This document shows, piece by piece, positions 46,354 through 53,916 of a stretch of DNA of 64,000 bases. Location: assembly GCF_003402235.1 (NCBI RefSeq), contig NZ_QEWO01000007.1, forward strand, positions 186,001 through 250,000, given 5' to 3'. Positions within the stretch are counted from its first letter, which is position 1. Each line of letters begins with the position of its first letter. The notes below the pieces were generated by a model. That model worked only from the letters and a program-made list of their open reading frames with translations, searched no databases and was not told where the DNA came from. The translations under genes and the position numbers were made by a program. This DNA comes from Parahaliea mediterranea. GTDB lineage: Bacteria; Pseudomonadota; Gammaproteobacteria; Pseudomonadales; Halieaceae.

Positions 46354-48411
46354 GTGGGAGGAAATTTGCGCTATCGGCTTGCCAGTTACGCGCTGCAGGT
46401 GCTTTCCGGAACTCTCGGAAGCGTGCGTGATGGGCTGGAAAAGCTGATCGAACTTCCCCGCAATATCAAACAGGCCTTTCTGCTACTGCTCGATATGGTT
46501 TTCGTCTCCATCGCCATTTGGGCGGCGGTGGCGTTCAGGATGGGCCATGTCGAATTCAACCTCGGGCCGGTGGAACTGCTCTGCGCCGGTTTCACCATTT
46601 TTGCCAGCGCGCTGATTTTCCTGCGGCTCGGTCTGTACCGGGCCGTTATCCGTTTTATGGGCCAGCAGGCCATCTGGGCGGTGATTACTGCTGTCAGCTA
46701 CTCCACGCTCGTGCTGGGTGCGGCGGTGTTTTTTACGCGCGCCGAAGTGCCGCGCTCCATGCCCTTTATCTACTGGTGCCTGGCCTTGTTGATGATTGGC
46801 GGGTCCCGCCTCAGCGTGCGGGCCTACTACCAGGCCAAGCTGCGCTCCCTGTCCAAGAACGTCATCATCTACGGTGCCGGCGAATCCGGCCGCCAGTTGC
46901 TGACCGCCCTGCATCACGGTGACCAGTACCGGGTGGTGGCCTTTGTCGACGACAACCTCAACATGCAGCACTCGGTTATCAACGGCTTGCAGGTGGCCCG
47001 CGCGGAAGACCTGCCGCAGTTGATAGCCGAGCACAATATCACCCAGGTACTGCTGGCTGTTCCCTCGGCTTCACCGGAGCGGCGCCGCGAGATCATCGAC
47101 TCGCTGGTGGGCCTGCCGGTGCATGTGCGGACCGTGCCCCGCATCAATGAACTGGTGGCTGGCCGGGCCAGCGTGAACCAGATCCAGGATGTTGACCTGG
47201 ATGACCTGCTGGGACGCGAGCCGGTGCCACCGCACCCTGAGCTGATTGACCGCTGCATTACCGACAAGGTCGTGATGGTGACCGGCGCGGGCGGCTCCAT
47301 CGGCTCCGAGCTGTGCCGCCAGATATTGATGTCCAACCCCCGCGAACTGCTTCTGCTCGACAACTCCGAATACGCCCTGTACCAGATTGAGCGCGAGCTC
47401 AACGAAATGATGCGCGAGCGCAACGTGCAGGTGGAAATGGTGGTGCTGCTCGGCTCCGTGCAGGACCAGCGCCGGCTGGAAACCATCTACCGCACCTTTG
47501 ATGTGAATACCGTGTACCACGCCGCGGCCTACAAGCATGTGCCGATGGTGGAGTACAACGTGGCCGAAGGGGTCGCCAACAATGTGTTTGGCACCTGGTA
47601 CGCTGCCGAGGCGGCGCGCAAGGCCGGCGTTGAGACCTTTGTGCTGGTGTCGACCGACAAGGCCGTGCGTCCCACCAACATCATGGGTGCGTCCAAGCGC
47701 TTTGCGGAATTAATCCTGCAGGGCTTGTCCCAGCGCCATACCGGCACCCGGTTCTGCATGGTGCGCTTTGGCAATGTACTGGGCTCATCCGGGTCCGTAG
47801 TGCCACTGTTCCGTGAGCAGATTGAAGTGGGTGGCCCGGTGACCGTGACCCACCCGGAAGTGTCCCGCTATTTCATGAGCATTCCCGAGGCGGCGCAGCT
47901 GGTGTTGCAGGCTGGCGCCATGGGGACCGGAGGCGATGTGTTTGTGCTGGACATGGGCGAGCCGGTGCGCATTGTCGATCTGGCGCGCCGCATGATCCGC
48001 CTCAGCGGCTACGAAATGCAGCACGATAGCCACCACGCCGGCCACATCGACATCGAATTTATCGGCCTGCGCCCTGGCGAGAAGCTCCGCGAAGAATTGC
48101 TGCTGGGCAGCAATGTCAGCGGTACCGGGCATCCGATGATCATGCGTGCAGAGGAAGAGTGCCTCAGCTACGCCCAGATGCACCGCTACCTCACCGACCT
48201 CATGCACTACTGCGACGCCATGGACTGTGCCGGCATCACCGCCGTGCTGAATGCCGCAGTCAGTGGGTTTGGTGGCCACGAAGTGCGCTATGACCACCTG
48301 TGGCGCAAGCAAGGCAAGGTGGGGCGGCGCGCGGCGCGTATACTCGCCAAGCCGGCGCCCGTCAGCGCGGCGTCCAACGTTCAGGAGCTGTTCCCCGAAA
48401 AAACCTCGTAA
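46354..48411 (+). CDS. WbpM/FlaA1-type UDP-sugar 4,6-dehydratase
   Basis: A 685-residue inner-membrane enzyme. Four transmembrane helices are followed by a CoA-binding-like Rossmann domain (NVIIYGAGESGRQLL, about 170) and the catalytic SDR domain (MVTGAGGSIGSELCRQIL, about 310; HAAAYKHVPMVEYN; STDKAVRPTNIMGASKR; RFGNVLGSSGSVVPLF; FIGLRPGEKLREEL). This is the WbpM/CapD form that makes UDP-4-keto-6-deoxy-HexNAc for QuiNAc, FucNAc or bacillosamine. The active-site Tyr is replaced by Met in MGASKR, as in large WbpM enzymes. GTG 46354 is used; TTG 46366, after GGAGG, is an alternative. Confidence 0.92.
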   Translation: MGGNLRYRLASYALQVLSGTLGSVRDGLEKLIELPRNIKQAFLLLLDMVFVSIAIWAAVAFRMGHVEFNLGPVELLCAGFTIFASALIFLRLGLYRAVIRFMGQQAIWAVITAVSYSTLVLGAAVFFTRAEVPRSMPFIYWCLALLMIGGSRLSVRAYYQAKLRSLSKNVIIYGAGESGRQLLTALHHGDQYRVVAFVDDNLNMQHSVINGLQVARAEDLPQLIAEHNITQVLLAVPSASPERRREIIDSLVGLPVHVRTVPRINELVAGRASVNQIQDVDLDDLLGREPVPPHPELIDRCITDKVVMVTGAGGSIGSELCRQILMSNPRELLLLDNSEYALYQIERELNEMMRERNVQVEMVVLLGSVQDQRRLETIYRTFDVNTVYHAAAYKHVPMVEYNVAEGVANNVFGTWYAAEAARKAGVETFVLVSTDKAVRPTNIMGASKRFAELILQGLSQRHTGTRFCMVRFGNVLGSSGSVVPLFREQIEVGGPVTVTHPEVSRYFMSIPEAAQLVLQAGAMGTGGDVFVLDMGEPVRIVDLARRMIRLSGYEMQHDSHHAGHIDIEFIGLRPGEKLREELLLGSNVSGTGHPMIMRAEEECLSYAQMHRYLTDLMHYCDAMDCAGITAVLNAAVSGFGGHEVRYDHLWRKQGKVGRRAARILAKPAPVSAASNVQELFPEKTS

Positions 48412-48451
48412 TATCCGCTGCCGGTTTTTATCCCAACCATAAGATTTGCCC

Positions 48452-49411
48452 ATGACCCACTTTGACGTATTCAACGGCGATGCCGACGGCCTCTGTGCCC
48501 TGACTCAACTGCGTAACGCCGAGCCGCGCGAGGCAACCCTGGTGACCGGGGTGAAGCGCGATATCAAGCTGCTCGACCGCGTGGAGGCCGGTCCCGGCTC
48601 CCTGGTGACGGTGCTGGATGTCTCCATGGACAAAAACCAGGCGGGCCTGCAGGCGGCCCTGCAGAACGGGGCCAGTGTGTTCTACTGTGATCATCACTTT
48701 GCCGGGGATATCCCCGAGCACCCGCGCCTGGAAGCGGTAATCAACACTGCGCCGGACGTATGCACCAGCCTGCTGGTCAACAACCATCTTGGTGGCGCCT
48801 TCCTCGGCTGGGCGGTGGTGGGCACCTTTGGCGACAACCTGCGCGATAGCGCCCACCGCATCGCGCGCCCGCTGGCGCTGGATGCGTCGGGTCTGGCGCA
48901 GCTGGAAAACCTCGGCATCTATATCAACTACAACGGTTACGGTTCCCAGTTGGACGACCTCCACTTTGCACCGGAAGTGCTGTATCGCCTGATCAGCCAG
49001 TACGCCGACCCCTTTGACTTCATAAGTGACGGCAGCGAGCACTTCCAGAAGCTGGAGAGCGGCTACCAGCAAGACATGGCCGCCGCCGCAGCGCTGACAC
49101 CGGAGTACCGCGACGCCAGCGCCGCCGTCTTCATGCTGCCCGACGAGCCCTGGGCACGCCGGGTCAGCGGCGTTTACAGCAACGACCTGGCCAACGCCGA
49201 CCCGGCCCGGGCCCACGCCGTGCTGACCGCCAAGGCCAACGGCTGTTACCTCGTCAGCGTGCGTGCGCCCCTGAACAACAAGACCGGTGCCGACGAGTTG
49301 TGCATGCAATTCCCCACTGGGGGAGGGCGCAAAGCCGCCGCTGGCATCAACGACCTGCCGGCCGACATGCTGCAGGACTTCATCGACAAACTGGCGGCCT
49401 TTTACGCCTGA
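48452..49411 (+). CDS. DHH family phosphoesterase
   Basis: A 319-residue protein with DHH-superfamily motifs: FDVFNGDADGLCAL (motif I, D-x-D-G), VTVLDVSMDKN (II), YCDHHFAGD (III, DHH) and a DHHA1-like C-terminal GGGRKAAAGINDLP (GGG-H/R-x-x-A-G). Relatives include RecJ, NrnA and c-di-AMP phosphodiesterases, but this subgroup, often called putative acetyltransferase in Pseudomonas, has no defined substrate. It follows the WbpM-like gene by 40 bases but has an ordinary housekeeping look. Confidence 0.85.
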   Translation: MTHFDVFNGDADGLCALTQLRNAEPREATLVTGVKRDIKLLDRVEAGPGSLVTVLDVSMDKNQAGLQAALQNGASVFYCDHHFAGDIPEHPRLEAVINTAPDVCTSLLVNNHLGGAFLGWAVVGTFGDNLRDSAHRIARPLALDASGLAQLENLGIYINYNGYGSQLDDLHFAPEVLYRLISQYADPFDFISDGSEHFQKLESGYQQDMAAAAALTPEYRDASAAVFMLPDEPWARRVSGVYSNDLANADPARAHAVLTAKANGCYLVSVRAPLNNKTGADELCMQFPTGGGRKAAAGINDLPADMLQDFIDKLAAFYA

Positions 49412-49477
49412 GCCGTGCCGCCTGGCACTTGAACTGCCACGCGCCATGCCGGAAGATGCCCTGCAGCAACGTGGGGG

Positions 49478-50365
49478 GTGGCCGTGGATTGGGATGACAT
49501 CAAAGTACTGCTGGCGCTGGGGCGGCGCGGTTCCGCTCGCGGGGCCGCCCAGGAACTGGGTGTCAGCAACTCGACTGTCACCCGTCGCCTCGACGAACTC
49601 GAGCACCAGCTGCAAACCCGCCTGTTTGACCGCACGCCCGATGGCTATCGCATGACCGCTGCAGCAGAGCGCTTGCTGCCCACCGCCGAGCATGTGGAGG
49701 AGCTGCTGCTGGCGGCTGAACGGCAGATTACCGGCGGCAACCAGCACCTGGAGGGGCTGATCCGGCTGACCACGCCGGATGTGTCGGGCATGGGCTTCAT
49801 GATGAGGCGCCTGGCGCGTTTTGCCGAAGAGTACCCGGGCATCGAGCTACAGCTGATGCCGAGCTACGACGCCCTCGACCTCAGTCGCAGCGAGGCGGAT
49901 ATCGCCATTCGCGTAATGCCCGCCGGCGTCAAACCGCCGGACTACCTGATCGGGCGCTACCTGTCGCCGATCACGGCCTCTACCTACGTACACCGCGACC
50001 TGTTGCGCAAAGACGACCCGGAAAACGTGGCCCACCTCAACTGGATCGGCAAGAACCCTGCCGGGCAGAAGGAGCTGTGGCTCGAAGATACCGACTTCCC
50101 CGACCTGCCGGTGCGCCACTCCATCTCCAACATCAACCTGCTGGTTGATGCCCTGCGGGCTCGCATGGGGCTTGGCTTCATGCCCTGTTTTGCCGCCTTT
50201 CACCACCCCGACCTTGTGCGCGTGCCCGGCGCGGCCATCGTGCACCATTCCGATATGTGGGTGCTGACCCACAAAGATCTGCGAATGAGCGCGCGCCTGC
50301 GGGTGTTGCGTGAAATCATCGCCGAGGAATTTGAGCGCATCCGCCACCAACTGGATACGCGTTGA
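49478..50365 (+). CDS. LysR family transcriptional regulator
   Basis: A 295-residue LysR regulator. The winged helix lies at residues 5-65 (IKVLLALGRRGSARGAAQELGVSNSTVTRRLDELEHQL). The effector domain starts near residue 90 (LEGLIRLTTPDVSG, ADIAIRVMPAGVKPPDYLIGRYLSP, LGFMPCFAAFHHPDLVRV). Start is GTG 49478 or GTG 49484. It is downstream of the DHH gene in the same direction and convergent with the DUF502 gene, so its target is not obvious from context. Confidence 0.9.
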   Translation: MAVDWDDIKVLLALGRRGSARGAAQELGVSNSTVTRRLDELEHQLQTRLFDRTPDGYRMTAAAERLLPTAEHVEELLLAAERQITGGNQHLEGLIRLTTPDVSGMGFMMRRLARFAEEYPGIELQLMPSYDALDLSRSEADIAIRVMPAGVKPPDYLIGRYLSPITASTYVHRDLLRKDDPENVAHLNWIGKNPAGQKELWLEDTDFPDLPVRHSISNINLLVDALRARMGLGFMPCFAAFHHPDLVRVPGAAIVHHSDMWVLTHKDLRMSARLRVLREIIAEEFERIRHQLDTR

Positions 50366-50378
50366 TGGCAAGCGCCGC

Positions 50379-50975
50379 TTAGCGCTTGTCCTCCTGCCCG
50401 TTCTGAATGCCGCCCGTCAGCGCAATACGCATGGCATCCTCCACCGGCATGTCCAGCCGTTGCAGGCGATCCGGGCTCACGTAAAGCGTGTAGCCGCCAA
50501 TCTGGTAGCTCATGGGCAGGTAAACGCCCACCAGATCCGCGTACTGGTCCGCAAAATGCGCTTGTGCCACAGCACTGCCCGTCACAAAACCCAGCAAGTG
50601 CCTGCCCTCCTGCACTTCCACCAGCACCACCGATTGCGCCTCCTGTTCTCGCTTGGAGGAAAACATGCGAGTGAAGTCCTGAATGGCGCCAAACACGGAT
50701 TTGATCAGCGGAATGCGCCCCAGCAGCGCCTCACCAAGGCGCAGGATGTAGCGCACGACGTAAAAGCGCACCAGCAGGCCAATGGCCACCAGAATGATAA
50801 ACGCCGACAGAATGCCCAGGCCGCGGAAATACAGGTCAGGCGGAAGTACCAGCAATATCAATTTGCTGACTACCGCCTCCATCTTCTCCAGCAGCCAGTA
50901 CACAAAATACAGCGTAAGCGCCACTGGCAGCACAGTGGCAAGCCCCTGCAGGGCGAGAGTAAATAGGCGCTTCAT
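50379..50975 (-). CDS. DUF502 family membrane protein
   Basis: A 198-residue protein of the DUF502 family with two transmembrane helices (ALQGLATVLPVALTLYFVYW and GLGILSAFIILVAIGLLVRF) and the motif LLGRIPLIKSVFGAIQDFTRMF, which is characteristic. The soluble C-terminal part has VVLVEVQEGRHLLGFVTG and YLPMSYQIGGYTLYVSPDRL. Relatives in plants (LCV-like) and bacteria have no clear biochemical role. ATG 50975 follows a GGAGAATCG site. Confidence 0.9.
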   Translation of the reverse strand: MKRLFTLALQGLATVLPVALTLYFVYWLLEKMEAVVSKLILLVLPPDLYFRGLGILSAFIILVAIGLLVRFYVVRYILRLGEALLGRIPLIKSVFGAIQDFTRMFSSKREQEAQSVVLVEVQEGRHLLGFVTGSAVAQAHFADQYADLVGVYLPMSYQIGGYTLYVSPDRLQRLDMPVEDAMRIALTGGIQNGQEDKR

Positions 50976-51184
50976 CGATTCTCCGCGAGGTGTTGTTCCA
51001 GGCAGGCAGCATAGCGCGCGTTGCCGTGCCCTGGCACCCGTACCGGCAAATAGCAGGTCCGCCGGTGTGGCCGGGGCCGAGCCTGGGGTGTCCAAAATTG
51101 CAGCGCACTCTGTCTTAAACGGCTATCACAGGTATTTATGGCTAGGGCTATGCTGTCTCCAACAACTGCTAGGGAGGCAGAGCA

Positions 51185-51517
51185 ATGAAAAATCTGATGA
51201 GTATGATTGTGGTTGTCGGGCTGGCTGCTGGATCAGCCTCAGCATTGGCAGACCGGGGCGATCGCGAGAACCTGGTGGCTTGCAACGGCAGTATCGAGCA
51301 GGCGCTGGGTAAGGATGTACGCACCCGACTTTACGGTATTCAGCACCGGCGCGATGGCGATCGTCTGCGCTTGAAGGTGTTCCCCGCCGAGGGGCAGAGC
51401 CAGACTCTGAGCTGCTGGGTGGATGACGAAGGTGGCGTTGCACTGCAGACCGCCGATGGCGTGGCCCTGCGCAGCGAGCCGGCCAGCAACACCCAGCGCG
51501 TGAGCCTGAGCGACTGA
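51185..51517 (+). CDS. small exported protein of unknown function
   Basis: A 110-residue protein with a signal peptide (NLMSMIVVVGLAAGSASALA). The mature 88 residues contain two Cys (VACNGSIEQAL and TLSCWVDDEGG), probably a disulfide, and beta-rich sequence. I do not recognise it. GGAGG lies nine bases before ATG 51185. It ends in a strong terminator. No link to the adjacent genes is evident. Confidence 0.75.
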   Translation: MKNLMSMIVVVGLAAGSASALADRGDRENLVACNGSIEQALGKDVRTRLYGIQHRRDGDRLRLKVFPAEGQSQTLSCWVDDEGGVALQTADGVALRSEPASNTQRVSLSD

Positions 51518-51555
51518 GCGCGTTTAATTTCCACCAGGTCCTAACTGTTGTATTG

Positions 51556-51580
51556 CCGCCCCGGCCGGGGCGGTATTTTT
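51556..51580 (+). terminator. intrinsic terminator after small exported protein
   Basis: CCGCCCC-GGCC-GGGGCGG followed by TATTTTT. It ends 10 bases before the convergent gene's stop at 51590 and may serve both directions. Confidence 0.88.
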
Positions 51581-51589
51581 CCGTGCGTG

Positions 51590-52006
51590 TCAGTCTTCAA
51601 CGTCGTCCACATCAATCTGGCCGGTCAAGCGCTTGCGCACATGCGACCAGGACATCCCCACCGCCAGCAATAGCGACACCAACAACAGTGCCACCCAGGC
51701 CAGCGCCCCGGGCGAGTCCAGCGTCATCCAGCCCAGGTCAACAAACAGCCACACCACGCAACCAAACAGCGCCGCTCCCAGAATTACCCCGAGCCAACCC
51801 ATGGAAAGAAAGGTGGCGCGGACATAGATAATCCACCCTATCAAGAGCAGCAGGCCGACAATCGCAATCACCGGCCCGAAATGCGTATCCTCCGCCAGCA
51901 CCCAGCTGACATAGGAGTAATCCGTCGGATTGTAGGTGCCAAATACCAGCGCAGCCGCGAAGAGCCAGCGGAGCAGAAAACTGGTGGGGGTGAAGGAGTT
52001 TGCCAT
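51590..52006 (-). CDS. DUF6524-like membrane protein
   Basis: A 138-residue protein with four transmembrane segments (SFLLRWLFAAALVFGTYNPT, FGPVIAIVGLLLLIGWIIYVRATFL, LGVILGAALFGCVVWLFV and ALAWVALLLVSLLLAVGMSW) and an acidic C-terminus. I recall this as DUF6524, with the conserved NPTDYSY(V/I)SW motif, function unknown. ATG 52006 follows AAGGAG at proper spacing. It is the first gene left of the peptide-export cluster, with normal host GC, so it marks the left flank. Confidence 0.78.
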   Translation of the reverse strand: MANSFTPTSFLLRWLFAAALVFGTYNPTDYSYVSWVLAEDTHFGPVIAIVGLLLLIGWIIYVRATFLSMGWLGVILGAALFGCVVWLFVDLGWMTLDSPGALAWVALLLVSLLLAVGMSWSHVRKRLTGQIDVDDVED

Positions 52007-52124
52007 GCGCAACAATCGCCTTTAACGGAAACCTCAGAACGCTAATGTAAATTGACGCGGTGAACAAGCCGCTTCCGATGAAAATTTACATCCTCAGCTG
52101 CGATCGCAACCAATTGGATTAGTT

Positions 52125-52298
52125 CTACTCTTTTCGCTTCTTTAGCATTATTTTTACCAATAGGATCAAGCAAAATAATAATGAGACGATGAGAACCGAC
52201 TTAACTATTGCACCTGTATCTATTCCATTCACATATGCAAAAAACGACGCGACTGCTATGCAGAATGCATACCACATAGAGGCGTAGTATTTTTTCAT
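52125..52298 (-). CDS. 57-residue two-helix membrane peptide, candidate immunity protein
   Basis: A short open frame from ATG 52298 to TAG 52125 with GGAG ten bases upstream. The product has two hydrophobic segments (about residues 6-22, ASMWYAFCIAVASFFAY, and 31-50, IVKSVLIVSLLFCLILLVKI) and a very basic end, KIMLKKRKE. It has low GC like the rest of the cluster and lies 76 bases after precursor 1, beyond a perfect stem-loop. Small cationic two-helix membrane proteins next to bacteriocin precursors are usually immunity proteins; that is inference here. Confidence 0.65.
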   Translation of the reverse strand: MKKYYASMWYAFCIAVASFFAYVNGIDTGAIVKSVLIVSLLFCLILLVKIMLKKRKE

Positions 52299-52331
52299 CC
52301 CAATTTTTCTCCATTTGCCTTAGGAAGAAAT

Positions 52332-52360
52332 GCCTCACTACCCTGAGATAGTAGTGAGGC
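52332..52360 (-). terminator. stem-loop between precursor 1 and the 57-residue gene
   Basis: GCCTCACTAC (52332-52341) and GTAGTGAGGC (52351-52360) form a perfect 10-bp stem with a 9-base loop. On the minus strand it is followed by ATTTCTTCC. It begins 15 bases after the precursor 1 stop and probably gives partial termination, so that the precursor message is more abundant than that of the small membrane protein. Confidence 0.75.
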
Positions 52361-52374
52361 GGTTATTTCGGGGT

Positions 52375-52626
52375 TCAGTGACTACTGAACTTTGAGCTAC
52401 TTTTACCGCCACCTCCACCTCCACCATAATGTCCCATCATAGTGTAGGTGGCGATGCCTAGACCCAGCCCCGTTGCAAAATGCCCGACAAGGCCAGTTGT
52501 TGTGGTCCCTACTCCAATGTGACTAGCTAATGCCAGAGCAAACCCAACTGCCGGCAGCACGCCACCATTCACTTGTTCTAGCTCATCGGCAGATAGACTG
52601 CGCATTTCATAAATATTGATGTCCAT
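52375..52626 (-). CDS. double-glycine-leader peptide precursor 1 (microcin/bacteriocin-like)
   Basis: An 83-residue precursor. Residues 1-22 are a typical GG leader: ...MRSLSADELEQVNGG with the pattern L-x-x-x-E-L-x-x-V-x-G-G, cut after Gly22 by the C39 peptidase of the adjacent transporter. The 61-residue core starts VLPAVGFALALAS, is hydrophobic and rich in Gly/Ala/Thr (VGTTTTGLVGHFATGLGLG), has no Cys, and ends in HYGGGGGGGKSSSKFSSH. This resembles class II microcins: membrane-active core plus flexible Gly/Ser tail. AAGGA lies upstream of ATG 52626. The family is not one I recognise. Confidence 0.85.
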   Translation of the reverse strand: MDINIYEMRSLSADELEQVNGGVLPAVGFALALASHIGVGTTTTGLVGHFATGLGLGIATYTMMGHYGGGGGGGKSSSKFSSH

Positions 52627-52653
52627 ATCAAAATTTTCCTTTTTGATGATTTA

Positions 52654-52690
52654 ACCATTCTGCGAATGGTATTCGTACTTCTGTACGAAT
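52654..52690. repeat. two adjacent hairpins upstream of precursor 1
   Basis: ACCATT-CTGCG-AATGGT (52654-52670) is followed directly by ATTCGTAC-TTCT-GTACGAAT (52671-52690), an 8-bp perfect stem with a 4-base loop. They fill the 98-base leader between the upstream gene stop (52725) and the precursor 1 start (52626) on the minus strand. They may be a terminator, a processing site that makes a stable precursor message, or a regulatory leader. Confidence 0.65.
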
Positions 52691-52724
52691 TTCGTGTATT
52701 CGACTCCGCCAACTGAAGCGAGAG

Positions 52725-53177
52725 TCAATTTTGTGTAGCGGCTCCCCCTGTTTTCGTCTCATTTCGGTATATTTTTGCGTCAAACAAGATGAGCATGACA
52801 AGCCCGAGGCCGGCGCCCGTCAGGTTGACGAAATCCTGCGTGCCGGTTTCCAGATAGTACGAGTGGGCGCTGACGAGAAAGCAGCTTGTCAGTACAGCGG
52901 GAAGGATGAAGGCGTAGGGTTTGTTCGATCCTGGAGTCGACAATGAAACAGGTGAGAGGATTCCATGTTGGTAGGCCCTGTCGAAGGCGCACATACAGAG
53001 AAAATGAAACGCAAAAATCGTAAAGACAGTTCCTACGAAGAGGCTCGCAAGATTCTCGGAACCGAGCAAGATGTGCAGTAACCACAGGTTTGTGGAGATG
53101 ACCAGAAAGATAACGAAAAGTATCCCGTGCCGAAAAATTAAGGAAGAACCACTACTCTCATTCTTAGTCATTTCCAT
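52725..53177 (-). CDS. four-helix membrane protein of the peptide cluster, candidate immunity
   Basis: A 150-residue protein with four hydrophobic segments (HGILFVIFLVISTNLWLLHI, ASLFVGTVFTIFAFHFLCMC, YAFILPAVLTSCFLVSAHSY and VNLTGAGLGLVMLILFDAKI) and short polar ends. I do not recognise it. ATG 53177 is used; TTG 53189 and ATG 53171 are alternatives and none has a strong ribosome-binding site. Lying between the two precursor genes in the same direction, it may protect the producer or help processing. Low GC matches the cluster. Confidence 0.65.
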   Translation of the reverse strand: MEMTKNESSGSSLIFRHGILFVIFLVISTNLWLLHILLGSENLASLFVGTVFTIFAFHFLCMCAFDRAYQHGILSPVSLSTPGSNKPYAFILPAVLTSCFLVSAHSYYLETGTQDFVNLTGAGLGLVMLILFDAKIYRNETKTGGAATQN

Positions 53178-53250
53178 TCTAATGCTCAAAGTTTAGAGTG
53201 AGCCCCTATCATGTATTTAAAATTTTCTGGTGATGCAAACAAGGCAATTG

Positions 53251-53526
53251 CTACTTGTACACTTTCAGGGGAAGAACTTTTGAGTTAATACGCTCGCACA
53301 TAGAAGCGTATACAACGCTAGCAATGACAATGGCTATCCCCAGGGCTGTCTGGCCTAGCCTAAAACTTGAGATGGACGAAAGAACCAGAATAACGGGTAG
53401 AGAAATGGCAATAGCTGCGTTGATCTCGACCTTTTCGCCGCAGGCTTTGCATGTGGCGCCTTCCAAAATTTCGTCTTCTTCCACACTGTATCTCCTACAA
53501 TTGGGGCATTTTCGAAGATTACCCAT
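53251..53526 (-). CDS. zinc-ribbon two-helix membrane protein
   Basis: A 91-residue protein: an N-terminal zinc ribbon (KCPNCRRY ... TCKACGEK, two CxxC) and two transmembrane helices (AAIAISLPVILVLSSIS and TALGIAIVIASVVYASM). The ATG 53526 follows AGGA eight bases upstream. It sits directly after precursor 2 in the operon. Zinc-ribbon membrane proteins of this size recur in small-peptide loci, but I know no function; immunity, chaperone or regulation are all possible. Confidence 0.68.
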   Translation of the reverse strand: MGNLRKCPNCRRYSVEEDEILEGATCKACGEKVEINAAIAISLPVILVLSSISSFRLGQTALGIAIVIASVVYASMCERINSKVLPLKVYK

Positions 53527-53603
53527 TATGGATGTCCTGAGTTAGCTTTGGTTTTTTGACTGGTTAAAAGTAGTACAAAATGCACAGCTTTTCTAAGCAT
53601 TGC

Positions 53604-53622
53604 AGAGCACATGTAGTGCTCT
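53604..53622 (-). terminator. hairpin after precursor 2
   Basis: AGAGCAC (53604-53610) and GTGCTCT (53616-53622) form a perfect 7-bp stem with a 5-base loop, 11 bases after the precursor 2 stop. No T-tract follows on the minus strand, so it may limit 3' decay or attenuate rather than fully terminate. Confidence 0.5.
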
Positions 53623-53633
53623 TCGATGGATTT

Positions 53634-53876
53634 CTATTGATCACTTATGTTTCCGGTTTTCTTGCTACCCGATGAGCCGCCTCCACCCATATAGTGAGCA
53701 GCATCGAATACCCCGTACATCGCCGAAACTCTACTTAGAAGGGCCCAGGTCATTGTCCTCGCGGTGGTGGTAGATGCCATTGAAATTGCGGCAAAAACAA
53801 TAGGGACTATACCTCCGCTAACAGCTTCGCATTCGCTGGGGTGAAGCTCCATCAGATTGTTTCTAATTTCTTTCAT
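53634..53876 (-). CDS. double-glycine-leader peptide precursor 2 (microcin/bacteriocin-like)
   Basis: An 80-residue precursor. ATG 53876 has an ideal ribosome-binding site (AAGGAG, nine bases upstream) and is preferred over ATG 53909. The 22-residue leader MKEIRNNLMELHPSECEAVSGG matches precursor 1 in length and pattern, partly quoted here as LHPSECEAVSGG. The core begins IVPIVFAAISMASTTT, continues hydrophobic/Thr-rich, has no Cys, and ends AHYMGGGGSSGSKKTGN. The shared HY(M)GGGG..(S/G)..K tail and the shared start pattern suggest that precursors 1 and 2 are sister or two-component peptides. It is 41 bases after the transporter gene. Confidence 0.84.
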   Translation of the reverse strand: MKEIRNNLMELHPSECEAVSGGIVPIVFAAISMASTTTARTMTWALLSRVSAMYGVFDAAHYMGGGGSSGSKKTGNISDQ

Positions 53877-53916
53877 AACTCTCTCCTTGGAATGATTGAT
53901 CCCATCCAATGGGCAT

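Noticed and set aside
52375-53876. Lanthipeptide or other modified peptide system
   Set aside because: Neither core has Cys, and no LanM, radical SAM, YcaO or other modifying enzyme is encoded in the cluster.
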